Origin: Acinetobacter sp. ANC 4910
GTDB lineage: Bacteria > Pseudomonadota > Gammaproteobacteria > Pseudomonadales > Moraxellaceae
DNA: 59,345 bases
Direction of reading: 5' to 3'
Assembly: GCF_004331035.1 (NCBI RefSeq)
Contig: NZ_SJNT01000018.1
Location: 1-59,345, forward strand
A model generated the notes under the pieces. The model had not been told where the DNA came from, searched no databases, and saw only the letters and a program-made list of their open reading frames with translations. Shown here piece after piece: positions 48,045 to 57,563 of the stretch (the first letter of the stretch is position 1; each line of letters starts with the position of its first letter). Both the position numbers and the translations under genes were made by a program.

Positions 48045-49874
48045 TTAGATGTCACGTACCGCACCTTTCGAAGCACTGGTAGTATGCATCGCATAGGCTT
48101 TTAAAGCTTTAGAGACTTTACGCGGACGCTGTTCAGCAGGCTGCCAGCCTTTGGCTTCTTGTACTTCACGGCGCGCTGCCATGGTTGCTTCGTCCACAGC
48201 CAAGTGAATCGTACGGTTTGGAATATCGATTTCGATACGGTCACCATCTTCAACCAAACCAATCGCACCACCTTCAGCTGCTTCAGGCGAAACGTGACCA
48301 ATCGAAAGACCAGATGATCCACCCGAGAAACGACCATCGGTGAGTAAAGCGCAGTCTTTACCAAGGCCTTTCGATTTTAAATAACTGGTTGGATACAACA
48401 TTTCTTGCATCCCCGGACCACCACGCGGACCTTCGTAACGAATCACCACCACATCGCCAGCAGTAATTTTGCCACCTAAAATTGCTTCTACCGCAGCATC
48501 TTGGCTTTCAAAAACACGTGCTGTACCGTTGAATTTCAAGATGGAGTCATCCACACCTGCGGTTTTTACAATACAGCCTTCAAGGGCAATATTGCCATAC
48601 AGAACAGCCAAACCACCATCTTGAGAGAAGGCATGCTCAGCATTACGAATCACGCCATTGTCACGGTCACCATCTAAACGAGAGTAGTAACGGTCTTGTG
48701 AAAATGCCGTTTGCGTCGGTACACCGCCCGGTGCTGAGCGGAAGAATTGATAGACATCTTCGTCTTCAGTACGGATGATGTCCCATTTGTCTAAAGCATC
48801 TTTTAAGGTTTTTTCATGCACAGTCGGTACAGAAGTATCCAACAAGCCTGCACGGTCTAATTCACCCAAGATCGACATAATGCCACCTGCACGGTGTACA
48901 TCTTCCATATGCACGTCTTGTTTTGCAGGTGCAACTTTACACAGCACAGGCACTTTACGTGACAAACGGTCAATGTCGGTCATGGTAAAGTCAACTTCTG
49001 CTTCATGCGCCGCTGCCAACAAGTGCAAAACAGTATTGGTTGAACCACCCATTGAAATATCAAGCGTCATGGCATTTTCAAAGGCTGCTTTGGTGGCGAT
49101 TGAACGTGGCAATAAGCTGTAATCGTTTTGTTCGTAATGGCGTTTGGTAATTTCAACGATCAATTGACCTGCGCGCTCAAATAATTTTTTACGGTTGGCA
49201 TGTGTTGCAAGCGTAGAACCATTACCCGGAAGGGACAGACCCAAAGCTTCGGTTAAACAGTTCATTGAGTTTGCAGTAAACATGCCTGAACATGAACCAC
49301 ACGTCGGACATGCTGAACGTTCGTATGCTGCGACTTCTTCATCGGTAAAGTTGTCATCCGCTGCGACAATCATGGCATCGACAAGGTCAATCGCGTGTTC
49401 ATTGCCACGGATTTTCACTTTACCCGCTTCCATCGGCCCGCCAGAAACGAAAACCACAGGAATATTCAAGCGCATAGACGCCATCAACATGCCTGGGGTT
49501 ATTTTGTCACAGTTTGAAATACAGACCATGGCATCAGCACAGTGTGCATTGACCATGTATTCCACTGAGTCTGCAATTAAGTCACGTGAAGGCAATGAGT
49601 ACAGCATGCCATCATGCCCCATCGCAATTCCATCATCTACTGCAATGGTATTAAATTCTTTTGCTACACCGCCTGACGCTTCAATTTGACGTGCCACAAG
49701 TTGACCTAAGTCTTTAAGATGCACATGACCAGGAACAAATTGAGTAAAAGAGTTGACCACCGCAATAATCGGCTTGCCAAAATCTTCATCTTTCATACCT
49801 GTTGCACGCCATAAACCACGTGCGCCAGCCATATTTCTTCCATGTGTTGATGTTTTTGAACGATAGTCAGGCAT
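48045..49874 (-). CDS. ilvD: Dihydroxy-acid dehydratase, long form
   Basis: 609 residues, the length of the E. coli enzyme. Fe-S ligand regions are [11 protein letters not shown] near 122 and [24 protein letters not shown] near 190-213; [23 protein letters not shown] is the catalytic C-terminus. It converts dihydroxy-isovalerate and dihydroxy-methylvalerate to the keto acids of valine and isoleucine synthesis. It is terminated before the second ilvD, so the two are separately transcribed. Confidence 0.95.
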   Translation of the reverse strand: MPDYRSKTSTHGRNMAGARGLWRATGMKDEDFGKPIIAVVNSFTQFVPGHVHLKDLGQLVARQIEASGGVAKEFNTIAVDDGIAMGHDGMLYSLPSRDLIADSVEYMVNAHCADAMVCISNCDKITPGMLMASMRLNIPVVFVSGGPMEAGKVKIRGNEHAIDLVDAMIVAADDNFTDEEVAAYERSACPTCGSCSGMFTANSMNCLTEALGLSLPGNGSTLATHANRKKLFERAGQLIVEITKRHYEQNDYSLLPRSIATKAAFENAMTLDISMGGSTNTVLHLLAAAHEAEVDFTMTDIDRLSRKVPVLCKVAPAKQDVHMEDVHRAGGIMSILGELDRAGLLDTSVPTVHEKTLKDALDKWDIIRTEDEDVYQFFRSAPGGVPTQTAFSQDRYYSRLDGDRDNGVIRNAEHAFSQDGGLAVLYGNIALEGCIVKTAGVDDSILKFNGTARVFESQDAAVEAILGGKITAGDVVVIRYEGPRGGPGMQEMLYPTSYLKSKGLGKDCALLTDGRFSGGSSGLSIGHVSPEAAEGGAIGLVEDGDRIEIDIPNRTIHLAVDEATMAARREVQEAKGWQPAEQRPRKVSKALKAYAMHTTSASKGAVRDI

Positions 49875-50296
49875 TGTGTATTTCCAACAAAATTTGTGCT
49901 TGATATGAATCTGCGATTCATTCTGGCTAAAGAAGACTGATCATTGAGCATGAATCAATCGAAACATAGGCAACATCATAATACTACAGCTATGTGTTTA
50001 ACAGACAACCCGCTTTTCTCTTTCCTGCATCACGATATACAGGCTATATTTCGACAAATGATCTCAAAGAAAACTGTACGAACCTACTATAAACCGAGCA
50101 CAGGAAATTAAATATAAAACTTTCATGAATATTTTTTTAATTTTGCATAACTAAAAGTTTTCAAATACCGATACCCTTGCCATTTTTTTGCGTTGCATAT
50201 TCAACCAATAGCGTGATTGTTACAGCGCATATTGTAGATTCGGCTTAGCGTTGCTTTTGACATATAATAGACACAAGTTTCTATGGAATTTGATGT
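49875..50296. other. Divergent promoter region between ilvD and fmt
   Basis: 422 bases without a gene, AT-rich in the middle. A TATAAT hexamer at 50263-50268, about 28 bases before the fmt start, is a likely -10 element; no good -35 is seen at the right distance. Nothing resembling a leader peptide with branched-chain codon runs was seen for ilvD. Confidence 0.4.
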
Positions 50297-51256
50297 GTGA
50301 AAATCATCTTTGCCGGTACACCTGAATTTGCTGCATGTGCTTTGGCAGCGTTACTGAAAACAGAACATGAAATTGTGGCGGTATACACCCAACCCGACCG
50401 CAAAGCAGGTCGTGGTCAAAAACTGACGGCTTCAGCGGTCAAACAGTTGGCATTGGAACATGATTTACCAGTGTATCAACCTTTACACTTCAAATCTTCC
50501 ACTGAGGAAGGCTTAGCAGCACAACAACAATTAAAAGATTTAAATGCCGATGTGATGGTGGTGGCTGCTTATGGTCTAATCTTGCCGCAAGTGGTGCTCG
50601 ATACGCCTAAATACGGCTGTCTGAATATTCATGGTTCTTTGTTACCACGCTGGCGTGGTGCAGCACCGATTCAACGTGCGATTGCCACAGGAGATGCTGA
50701 AACGGGTGTCACCATTATGAAAATGGCGGCAGGCTTAGATACGGGCGATATGATGTATAAGACTTACTGTCCGATTGAAGCGACCGATACCTCAGCCTCA
50801 TTGCATGACAAACTGGCGCTGCAAGGGGCAGAAGCAATTGTTGCCGTGTTGCACTCTGAACAAACTTTACAACAGTATTTAGCCGAACGTGAAGTACAAG
50901 ATGAAGCGTTCACAGTCTATGCACATAAACTCAGCAAAGCTGAAGCACAAATTGATTGGTCTTTAGATGCAGTACAGATTGACCGTAATATCCGTGCTTT
51001 TAACCCTTGGCCAGTCGCATTTATTGCACTGGATGAGCAAAATAACTTAAGAGTCTGGAATTCCGTCTTATCGCATGAAACGACGGAAAATGCCCAAGTC
51101 GGTGAAATTATTGCGATTGATAAACACGGTGTACATGTTGCCTGTGCCAATCATACAGTCATCACGCTAACTGCTTTACAATGGCCGGGTGGTAAACCGC
51201 TTAATGCTGTACAAATTTTACAAACCCAAAAACTGAATATTGGACAAATTTTATAA
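50297..51256 (+). CDS. fmt: Methionyl-tRNA formyltransferase
   Basis: 319 residues starting at GTG. MKIIFAGTPEFAACAL, the catalytic NIHGSLLPRWRGAAPIQRAI block (Asn and His in the formyl-transfer site) and the GVTIMKMAAGLDTGDM loop are diagnostic. It formylates initiator tRNA. Its stop overlaps the rsmB start. Confidence 0.96.
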   Translation: MKIIFAGTPEFAACALAALLKTEHEIVAVYTQPDRKAGRGQKLTASAVKQLALEHDLPVYQPLHFKSSTEEGLAAQQQLKDLNADVMVVAAYGLILPQVVLDTPKYGCLNIHGSLLPRWRGAAPIQRAIATGDAETGVTIMKMAAGLDTGDMMYKTYCPIEATDTSASLHDKLALQGAEAIVAVLHSEQTLQQYLAEREVQDEAFTVYAHKLSKAEAQIDWSLDAVQIDRNIRAFNPWPVAFIALDEQNNLRVWNSVLSHETTENAQVGEIIAIDKHGVHVACANHTVITLTALQWPGGKPLNAVQILQTQKLNIGQIL

Positions 51257-52563
51257 TGAGACAATCTCCCAACGCCTCTGGTAAGACTTTAAACTTACGT
51301 GCTCAGGTTGTTAAAACGTTATTGGCTGTCCAAAATGGTCAATCACTGGCATCGGTGCTTCAGCAACACATGGCCATTGTGTCTGACAAAGATCGTGCCT
51401 TGTACCATGAATTAGTTCTTGGCTGTTTACGCCAATGGCATGCATTGAAACAAGTGACTTTACCGTTGTTGTCTAAACCACTGGAAAACCAAGTCGTTGA
51501 AACCTGTTTATATGTGGGTTTATACCAGTTGCTGTGTACCCGTGTTGCAGCGCATGCGGCTATTTCTGAAACGGTAGATGCAGCAAAACAATTGGGTATG
51601 GAAAGCTTAAGTGGTGTGGTCAACGCCATTTTGCGCCGTGCAACACGCGAAACAGAGCAATTCTACGATGTCCTAGAGCAGGCATCGAATTTGCCAAGCT
51701 GGTTATCCAAACGTTTGAAAAAGGACTGGGGCGAGCAATTGGCTGAAATCAGCTATGAGCTGAAACAAGTTGCACCCTTAACCTTACGGGTTAACACCTT
51801 ACAGGTCAGCCGTGATGAATATCTTGAAATTTTAGAAGATGAAGGTATTGAAGCACACGCCTGTGAGCTTTCAAATGTCGGTATTGTCCTCGATGAAAGT
51901 CTGCATATCCCAAGCCTACCAGGTTTTGAAGCGGGTGGTTTTTCAGTACAAGATGAACATGCTCAACTCTGTGCAACATTGTTACCCGACTTGAATGGCA
52001 AATTCGTGATTGATGCCTGTGCAGCACCTGGGGGCAAAACAGCGCATATTTTAGAGAAATATCAGCCTAGAAAACTGATCGCACTCGACCAAGATGAAAA
52101 ACGCTTAAAACGTGTCGCCGAAAACTTAGAACGTTTGGCTTTAAGCGAAGAGCCAGTGGAAATTATCACTGCCGATGCAGTGAAATGGACATCGCCTGAA
52201 CTTGCGGATTGTATCGTTCTCGACGCACCTTGTTCAGCCATTGGGGTAATCCGTCGCCATCCAGATATTCGTTTACTGCGTCAGTCGGGCGATATTGCTA
52301 AAACGGTACAACTCCAAAAGCAAATTCTTGAAAATATGTGGCAACAACTCAAAGTCGGCGGCACATTGCTATACATCACTTGCTCGATTTTGAAAGCCGA
52401 AAATGAACAGCAAATGGTCGACTTTTTTGCTGAGCATACAGATGCGAAAGAAATTAAAATTGATGCCGATTGGGGGATTGAGCAGATTCATGGTCGCCAA
52501 TTGTTCCCACAAATAGGGCGTGGCGATGGTTTTTATTATTGCTTAATCGAAAAAACAGCCTAA
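51256..52563 (+). CDS. rsmB: 16S rRNA (cytosine-967-C5)-methyltransferase
   Basis: 435 residues. An N-terminal NusB-like RNA-binding domain (about 1-140) is followed by the SAM methyltransferase domain with DACAAPGGKTAHIL, LDQDEKRLKR and the catalytic-Cys motif LDAPCSAIGVIRRHPD, then TCSI with the second Cys. The start ATG overlaps the fmt stop as TAATG. The fmt-rsmB order is conserved in many bacteria. Confidence 0.95.
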   Translation: MRQSPNASGKTLNLRAQVVKTLLAVQNGQSLASVLQQHMAIVSDKDRALYHELVLGCLRQWHALKQVTLPLLSKPLENQVVETCLYVGLYQLLCTRVAAHAAISETVDAAKQLGMESLSGVVNAILRRATRETEQFYDVLEQASNLPSWLSKRLKKDWGEQLAEISYELKQVAPLTLRVNTLQVSRDEYLEILEDEGIEAHACELSNVGIVLDESLHIPSLPGFEAGGFSVQDEHAQLCATLLPDLNGKFVIDACAAPGGKTAHILEKYQPRKLIALDQDEKRLKRVAENLERLALSEEPVEIITADAVKWTSPELADCIVLDAPCSAIGVIRRHPDIRLLRQSGDIAKTVQLQKQILENMWQQLKVGGTLLYITCSILKAENEQQMVDFFAEHTDAKEIKIDADWGIEQIHGRQLFPQIGRGDGFYYCLIEKTA

Positions 52564-52576
52564 ACCTTTTTAAGGA

Positions 52577-52602
52577 AAACAGAAACTTTGGTTTCTGTTT
52601 TT
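52577..52602 (+). terminator. Intrinsic terminator after rsmB
   Basis: Stem AAACAGAAAC / GTTTCTGTTT with loop TTTG and a T-run; it also faces the ZIP gene from the opposite side. Confidence 0.8.
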
Positions 52603-52607
52603 CAACC

Positions 52608-53417
52608 TTAACTCACATACTTAAATATCACCAGACTCAGCGCCAAACAGGCCATACCTGTGACTAAGCCATAGACGGTTTCATGTCCTTGTGCATATTT
52701 TTTGGCGGTCGGCAGTAGTTCATCGAGTGCCAAATACACCATCACCCCACCAATAATGCCAAAGACGGTGCCATACACACTAAAACTTAAATACGGTGCC
52801 AAAAGAAAATAACCAATCATCGCACCTAACGGTTCTGCAAGCCCCGACAGCAAACTAGCAAGTAAAGCTGTACTTTTTTTCCGCGTGGCCATATAAACAG
52901 GCAAAGCAATAGCAATACCTTCAGGGATATTATGAATCCCTATGGCTACCGCAAGAGGTGCCCCAAGTGCAGGACTTTCCAACGTCGCAAAAAAAGTCGC
53001 TAAGCCTTCTGGAAAATTATGGGCCGTAATGGCAAATAAAGTCAGTAATCCTGTCCGTAATAATTGTTGTTGATTAATCCCCTGCACATTTTGGTTTTCA
53101 ATGGTTTCGTGCGGATTGGGAATACAATGGTCGAGAATTAACACTAAAATCACGCCCAGCAATAATGATGCAGTCCCGAGGGCATAGCCCGTTTTATCAT
53201 CAAAAGCCAGACTAAAAGAATGAATGGATTTGTTTAAAATTTCAGTTAAAGACACATAAATCATCGCTCCTGCGGAAAATGCCAATCCAAAAGAAAGTAA
53301 GCGATAACTCGGCTGTTTAAAGAACACCACCAAAACACCCCCCAGAACTGTCGCCAGTCCTGCAAGCAAGGTCACGCCAAATGCAATCCACACTTGATAT
53401 GGTAATAAGGTGCCCAT
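52608..53417 (-). CDS. zupT: ZIP-family divalent metal transporter (ZupT-like)
   Basis: 269 residues with about eight membrane helices. Two metal-site motifs are visible: AHNFPEGLATFF and GIHNIPEGIAIALP, the paired HNxPEG sites of ZupT. A loop with PNPHETIENQN lies before the first site. It imports zinc and possibly iron or manganese. It stands alone after the terminator of the transporter operon upstream. Confidence 0.92.
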   Translation of the reverse strand: MGTLLPYQVWIAFGVTLLAGLATVLGGVLVVFFKQPSYRLLSFGLAFSAGAMIYVSLTEILNKSIHSFSLAFDDKTGYALGTASLLLGVILVLILDHCIPNPHETIENQNVQGINQQQLLRTGLLTLFAITAHNFPEGLATFFATLESPALGAPLAVAIGIHNIPEGIAIALPVYMATRKKSTALLASLLSGLAEPLGAMIGYFLLAPYLSFSVYGTVFGIIGGVMVYLALDELLPTAKKYAQGHETVYGLVTGMACLALSLVIFKYVS

Positions 53418-53436
53418 AACGAGGTGCTCTAAATAA

Positions 53437-53468
53437 GAAAGCCATTATCTTAAATGATAATGGCTTTC
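53437..53468 (-). terminator. Terminator after the NSS transporter/MetS operon
   Basis: Perfect 13-base stem GAAAGCCATTATC / GATAATGGCTTTC with a 6-base loop, lying 37 bases past the stop of the small subunit; the T-tail on the minus strand is short. Confidence 0.7.
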
Positions 53469-53504
53469 ATTTGCATATGCTCAGTATTTACTGAAACAAT
53501 TTAT

Positions 53505-53648
53505 TTACAGCGTATGATGATCTTTCACTTCTTCAAGTACGTCATCCAATTCTTCAGGGTTTTTCATCAAATGGAGAATCGACAATGCCAACCCACCCCA
53601 GAGAAATACCATTGAGATAATCATCATTATGATAGCTGAAGTATTCAT
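53505..53648 (-). CDS. MetS-type small subunit of an NSS transporter, 47 residues
   Basis: An ATG at 53648 with a GGAG site 10 bases behind the transporter stop opens 47 codons. Residues 3-27 form one membrane helix (SAIIMMIISMVFLWGGLALSI), followed by the charged tail KNPEELDDVLEE. This matches the MetS family of small single-pass partners of Na+/amino-acid (NSS) transporters, seen with methionine/alanine uptake in Corynebacterium MetPS. It is immediately downstream of such a transporter. Confidence 0.85.
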   Translation of the reverse strand: MNTSAIIMMIISMVFLWGGLALSILHLMKNPEELDDVLEEVKDHHTL

Positions 53649-53658
53649 TCTGCTTCTC

Positions 53659-55137
53659 CTAGCGATCTTTCATTTTACTGAGGATAACGGCAACCACAGC
53701 GCAGAAAATCACACTGCCCCATCCAAATACGCCTTGTAAACTCATGCTATAAGTATCATAACCATTTTTCACGAGGCTAAAAATAGTCATGGTTAAGGTC
53801 GTTAACAAGATAAATGAAGTAATGACTGTGAGGGTAAAGTCCCAGCCCTTGCCCAATTGAATGGTCGAGATACGGTTGACATGATCACGCAGTTCCATCA
53901 ACGCAGAACGCTTAAACCATGCAATACTGATAATCGATAATAAAGCACCACCGATAATCCCGATGTTGTTGATAAAGTGGTCAATAATATCAACAAGCTT
54001 AATCGCATTTACGCTAGAGAATAAAAAGATTGAAACCAGCGCACTACCACCACCAATAATCGATACAGCTTTTGAACGGCTCCATTTTAATTTATCTTGC
54101 ATGGCCGCAATTGGAACTTCCAAAATACTCACCATCGAAGAAATACCTGCTACAAATAGCGAGGAGAAAAACAGAAGACCAAATAAATCTGCACCTGCGC
54201 CCAAGCTCGAAATAATTTTCGGGAAGGCAATGAAGGCAAGACCAATACCACCACTCACGACATCTTTAACGTCTGTACCCGCAGCATGTGCCATAAAGCC
54301 CAATGCAGCAAAAATACCAATACCCGCTAAAATTTCTGTTGAAGCATTAGCAAAGCCAACGATCAAGCCCGAACCTGTTAAGTTGGTTTTCGGTTTTAAA
54401 TAAGATGAATAGGTCACCATGATCCCGAAACCCACCGAAAGTGAGAAGAAGGTATGACCATATGCTGCTAACCACACCTTATAGTCCATCATTGCAGACC
54501 AGTTCGGAGTAAAAAATGCATTTAAGCCCTGAGCTGCACCTGGTAAACGTAAAGCTTGAATCACCAAGAAAGTAAACAATACGAATAACAAAGGCATACA
54601 GATTTTGTTCGACAGCTCAACCCCTTTCTTTACACCACCAAACAAGATGATCAGCGTGAGCGCCCAAATACCTACAATCGGCCAAAACAAATGACTGACA
54701 AACTGTAAATCTAAGCCTGCTGCCTTTGAGGTTTGTAAATAGGTATTAAAGAAGAAACTTTCTGGATCATTGCCCCATGCTTGGCCAATCGAGAAGTAAA
54801 CATAACTTCCTGCCCAAGTCAGTACGCTGGCATAGTACAAGCCAATAATGATACAGACACAAACTTGCCACCAACCGAGCGTTTCACCGCCTTTAAATAA
54901 AGCGCGATACGCTTTGGGTGGAGAACTATTACTACGATGCCCGACAGCATAGTCTAAAAATAACAGCGGTAAACCTGCTGTAATTAATGCAAGTAAATAA
55001 GGAATAAGGAACGCACCGCCACCATTTTCATAAGCAACGTAGGGGAAACGCCAAATATTACCTAAACCAACAGCCGAACCAACGGCTGCAATAATAAAAC
55101 CAGATCGTGACGTCCAGTTTTCACGAGAATCTGCCAT
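53659..55137 (-). CDS. Sodium-dependent NSS-family transporter (MetP-like)
   Basis: I start at the ATG at 55137, with AGGTG upstream; 492 residues. ENWTSRSGFIIAAVGSAVGLGNIWRFPYVAYENGGGAFLIPY is the sodium-site N-terminus of the neurotransmitter:sodium symporter family, with about 11-12 helices. Substrate is probably a neutral amino acid such as methionine or alanine, supported by the MetS-like partner gene, but unproven. It is divergent from a long gap. Confidence 0.88.
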   Translation of the reverse strand: MADSRENWTSRSGFIIAAVGSAVGLGNIWRFPYVAYENGGGAFLIPYLLALITAGLPLLFLDYAVGHRSNSSPPKAYRALFKGGETLGWWQVCVCIIIGLYYASVLTWAGSYVYFSIGQAWGNDPESFFFNTYLQTSKAAGLDLQFVSHLFWPIVGIWALTLIILFGGVKKGVELSNKICMPLLFVLFTFLVIQALRLPGAAQGLNAFFTPNWSAMMDYKVWLAAYGHTFFSLSVGFGIMVTYSSYLKPKTNLTGSGLIVGFANASTEILAGIGIFAALGFMAHAAGTDVKDVVSGGIGLAFIAFPKIISSLGAGADLFGLLFFSSLFVAGISSMVSILEVPIAAMQDKLKWSRSKAVSIIGGGSALVSIFLFSSVNAIKLVDIIDHFINNIGIIGGALLSIISIAWFKRSALMELRDHVNRISTIQLGKGWDFTLTVITSFILLTTLTMTIFSLVKNGYDTYSMSLQGVFGWGSVIFCAVVAVILSKMKDR

Positions 55138-55917
55138 GAAACACACCTAAATCTTGGGTAACTTTTATTGCTGCTTGTTATACGGATTAATATGGCTAGC
55201 AAAAAAGTACCGTTCAAAAATCTTTTTGTTGTTTGATTTAGCTTCCACCTTTTGGGTGTCTCGTTCTAAATTGCAAACAGATGAAATGCACACAAAATCT
55301 TGGTTAAAGTCTTTCGGATTGTTTTCACCTCTTAATAATTGAACAATACGCACTTTTGTTATTTTTTGCTGTAATTTCTGGATGAAAGTTCGCCTTTTTG
55401 TATTCTATTTTTAATCAATTGATCAAAATATAACTCTTTTTTTATCATATTCTTTAAAATAGATTAACAAAGCCCAAAATGCAAGATTTTTAATATACTG
55501 GAAAATTCCCTTAATTTATTTAGTATTATTCACTTACCTTTTATGCAAAAAAAAATGGTCTATTTCACCACTGTATCAAGATATAGAGCGTCACAATCAT
55601 AGACTAAGCCGCAACTTTGCAACCGAATACCTGATTCTATTCAAATTTATATAGCACCACTCATAAGCATCTAGCCCAGTCAAACCAAACCAAGATTCAA
55701 AATCAAAAAAGATGCTTATAACTCATAACAAATTTTATATTTAAATCAGAAATCTACCTCAAAAAGACTCACCATCTATCTGCACTTTTATGTAAAAAAG
55801 CACTTTGACTACTGTTTCTTTTTTCGCATCGCTATATCATGCTCTAAAATACAACTGAATAACGCTTGTTTTAACCCTTTTTTAACGCAAACACACAACA
55901 CAATTAGGATAAAAAGC
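55138..55917. other. Long AT-rich non-coding stretch
   Basis: 780 bases between two divergent genes. Overlapping 62-codon frames exist on both strands at 55154-55353 but lack ribosome sites and family features. A 10-base inverted pair ATAAGCATCT / AGATGCTTAT lies at 55663-55672 and 55710-55719. Promoters for both flanking genes must lie here; no clear hairpin with a T-run was found. Confidence 0.5.
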
Positions 55918-56613
55918 ATGAAAGCAGCACAGGCAGGATTACTGGCATTAGGCGTAGGTTTGAGTGGCTTAGCTCAAGCAGATTTAGTCGCACTCAAAGG
56001 CGATATCAGTTATTGGGCATATGACGGGCATGCCGAAATGAACAACACAGCCCCATTTTCAAAGGAAAAACTGGACAATGATGGTGCAGTCCAATTTTCT
56101 GTCGCTTTAGAGCACCCAGTTCCAATTATTCCAAATGCCAAAATTCGCTATGTCAATTTAGATTCTCAAACAGAGAGTAGCGTTGTAGGCCAACCCAATT
56201 ATGCAGTTAACCTTGATCATGCGGACTTCATTCTCTATTACGAAATTTTAGACAATGTAGTTGATCTTGATATTGGTGCGGGTGCGACCACTCTGAATGG
56301 TGATATCACCAATTTTGCAGGACAACGTACCAGTATTGATGAAACCTATCCAATTCTTTATGGTACGGTCGGTGGTAAATTGCCATTTACAGGTTTAAGT
56401 GCGAAAGCAGAACTAACCTACAGTAACTTTAACGATGCTCAGTTGACGGATGCTTTGGCAGAAATTCAATACAATTTTATCGACAACATGCTCGTCGATG
56501 TTGGTGTAAAAGCAGGTTATCGAATTTTCACTGTTGATTTAGATGACTATAACCACAATGACATTAAACTTGACTTCAAAGGTCCTTATATTGGTTTAGA
56601 TGCACATTTCTAA
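55918..56613 (+). CDS. Outer-membrane beta-barrel protein (TIGR04219-like)
   Basis: 231 residues with a signal peptide ending at AQAD (MKAAQAGLLALGVGLSGLAQA). Alternating-hydrophobic strands (GDISYWAYDGHAEM; AKIRYVNLDSQTE; VDLDIGAGATTLNGDI; LSAKAELTYSNFND; DVGVKAGYRIFTVDLDDY) and a terminal aromatic (LDAHF) fit a small outer-membrane barrel. The layout matches the TIGR04219 family. Function unknown. It has its own terminator. Confidence 0.8.
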   Translation: MKAAQAGLLALGVGLSGLAQADLVALKGDISYWAYDGHAEMNNTAPFSKEKLDNDGAVQFSVALEHPVPIIPNAKIRYVNLDSQTESSVVGQPNYAVNLDHADFILYYEILDNVVDLDIGAGATTLNGDITNFAGQRTSIDETYPILYGTVGGKLPFTGLSAKAELTYSNFNDAQLTDALAEIQYNFIDNMLVDVGVKAGYRIFTVDLDDYNHNDIKLDFKGPYIGLDAHF

Positions 56614-56630
56614 TTCATGAAGTACCAATC

Positions 56631-56660
56631 AAAAGCTGAATGTAAACATTCAGCTTTTTT
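56631..56660 (+). terminator. Terminator after the beta-barrel gene
   Basis: Stem AAAAGCTGAATGT / ACATTCAGCTTTT with loop AA and a T-run. Confidence 0.85.
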
Positions 56661-56679
56661 TATTAGTCAGTCCATCCAG

Positions 56680-57201
56680 TTAAGACTTGGCATTAAAACT
56701 GGCATGATATTGAACATTGCCTTGTGGAATTTCATTTTCAAATGTGAGTATTTGAAAATACTCGGCAGAAACTCCTTCTAGGACCAATTGACTCAGAGCC
56801 CGAAAACCAAACCGTGCATAATAATCAGGCTCTCCTAACACCACACACCCTTTTGCCTGTTGCTTTTTTAACTGAGCCAATGCAGTTTCGATTAAATCAG
56901 TGCCAACACCTTGCCGCTGAAATGCTGGTAAGACTGAAACTGGGCCTAAACCATACCAACCATCTGTACCCGATGAAATTTGCACAGGCGAAATCGCAAC
57001 ATGTGCAATTATCTGTCCATCAAATTCGGCAACTAGAGAAACACTGAGTTGTCCTGACTGGCGTAATGCATGCACGATAAATTGCTCATGATGATCGCTA
57101 TAAACTGCAAATTCGAATGCCCTCATCGTCACGTATGCTATGACGTCAATATCTTGAGGCTGCTCAGCTCGAATTGACCATACAGGCCTTTTACTTTGCA
57201 T
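56680..57201 (-). CDS. GNAT-family N-acetyltransferase
   Basis: 173 residues. The fold shows WSIRAEQPQDIDVIAYV at the N-terminus, SVLPAFQRQGVGTDLIETAL (the acetyl-CoA Q/RxxGxG loop) near 92-110, and VLGEPDYYARFGFRAL near 125. This order matches YhbS-like acetyltransferases. The acceptor is unknown. Confidence 0.85.
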   Translation of the reverse strand: MQSKRPVWSIRAEQPQDIDVIAYVTMRAFEFAVYSDHHEQFIVHALRQSGQLSVSLVAEFDGQIIAHVAISPVQISSGTDGWYGLGPVSVLPAFQRQGVGTDLIETALAQLKKQQAKGCVVLGEPDYYARFGFRALSQLVLEGVSAEYFQILTFENEIPQGNVQYHASFNAKS

Positions 57202-57563
57202 AAGATCCCTTTTTAAAATTCTGTTATGTAGGCTTTAACTTACAACAATCAGCGTGATTTTCGCCTATATTCACCTGAGATGTCATATTAATATAAAGAC
57301 ATGCAGAGACAGGAAGTCGATGTAAATAAGAACAAAAATCGCAGGAAGCATCGTAATTGACAGGAGTTAATTACATAAGACCTCATACAGAAAAGCCTTG
57401 TCAGGATGATGGGGCTTTTCTTTTTATACAACCCGTAGAATCTGAATAAACGTAATCAGGTCAACATTACATAATACTTCTATTCCTTAAAGTAACTCAT
57501 ATTGACTCCCTATATTGCACTACCTAACATCCTAAACATTTCAATCACATCAGGAATTTTATT
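57202..57563. other. Intergenic stretch with an orphan terminator
   Basis: 362 bases between divergent genes. It contains a plus-strand hairpin/terminator at 57390-57426 with no gene before it, and a 19-codon frame at 57301-57360 (MQRQEVDVNKNKNRRKHRN) with only a weak ribosome site. See the finding on a possible small RNA. Confidence 0.5.
57390..57426 (+). terminator. Orphan intrinsic terminator
   Basis: Stem GAAAAGCC / GGCTTTTC extended by two G-T pairs, followed by five T's. No annotated plus-strand gene lies between it and the previous terminator at 56631-56660. Confidence 0.75.

Noticed and set aside
48775..49689. Long plus-strand frames inside the long ilvD
   Set aside because: Antisense shadows of a well-supported gene; low-complexity Ser/Ala/Thr-rich translations.
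55154..55353. Overlapping 62-codon frames on both strands
   Set aside because: Mirror frames in an AT-rich spacer with no ribosome site and no family character.
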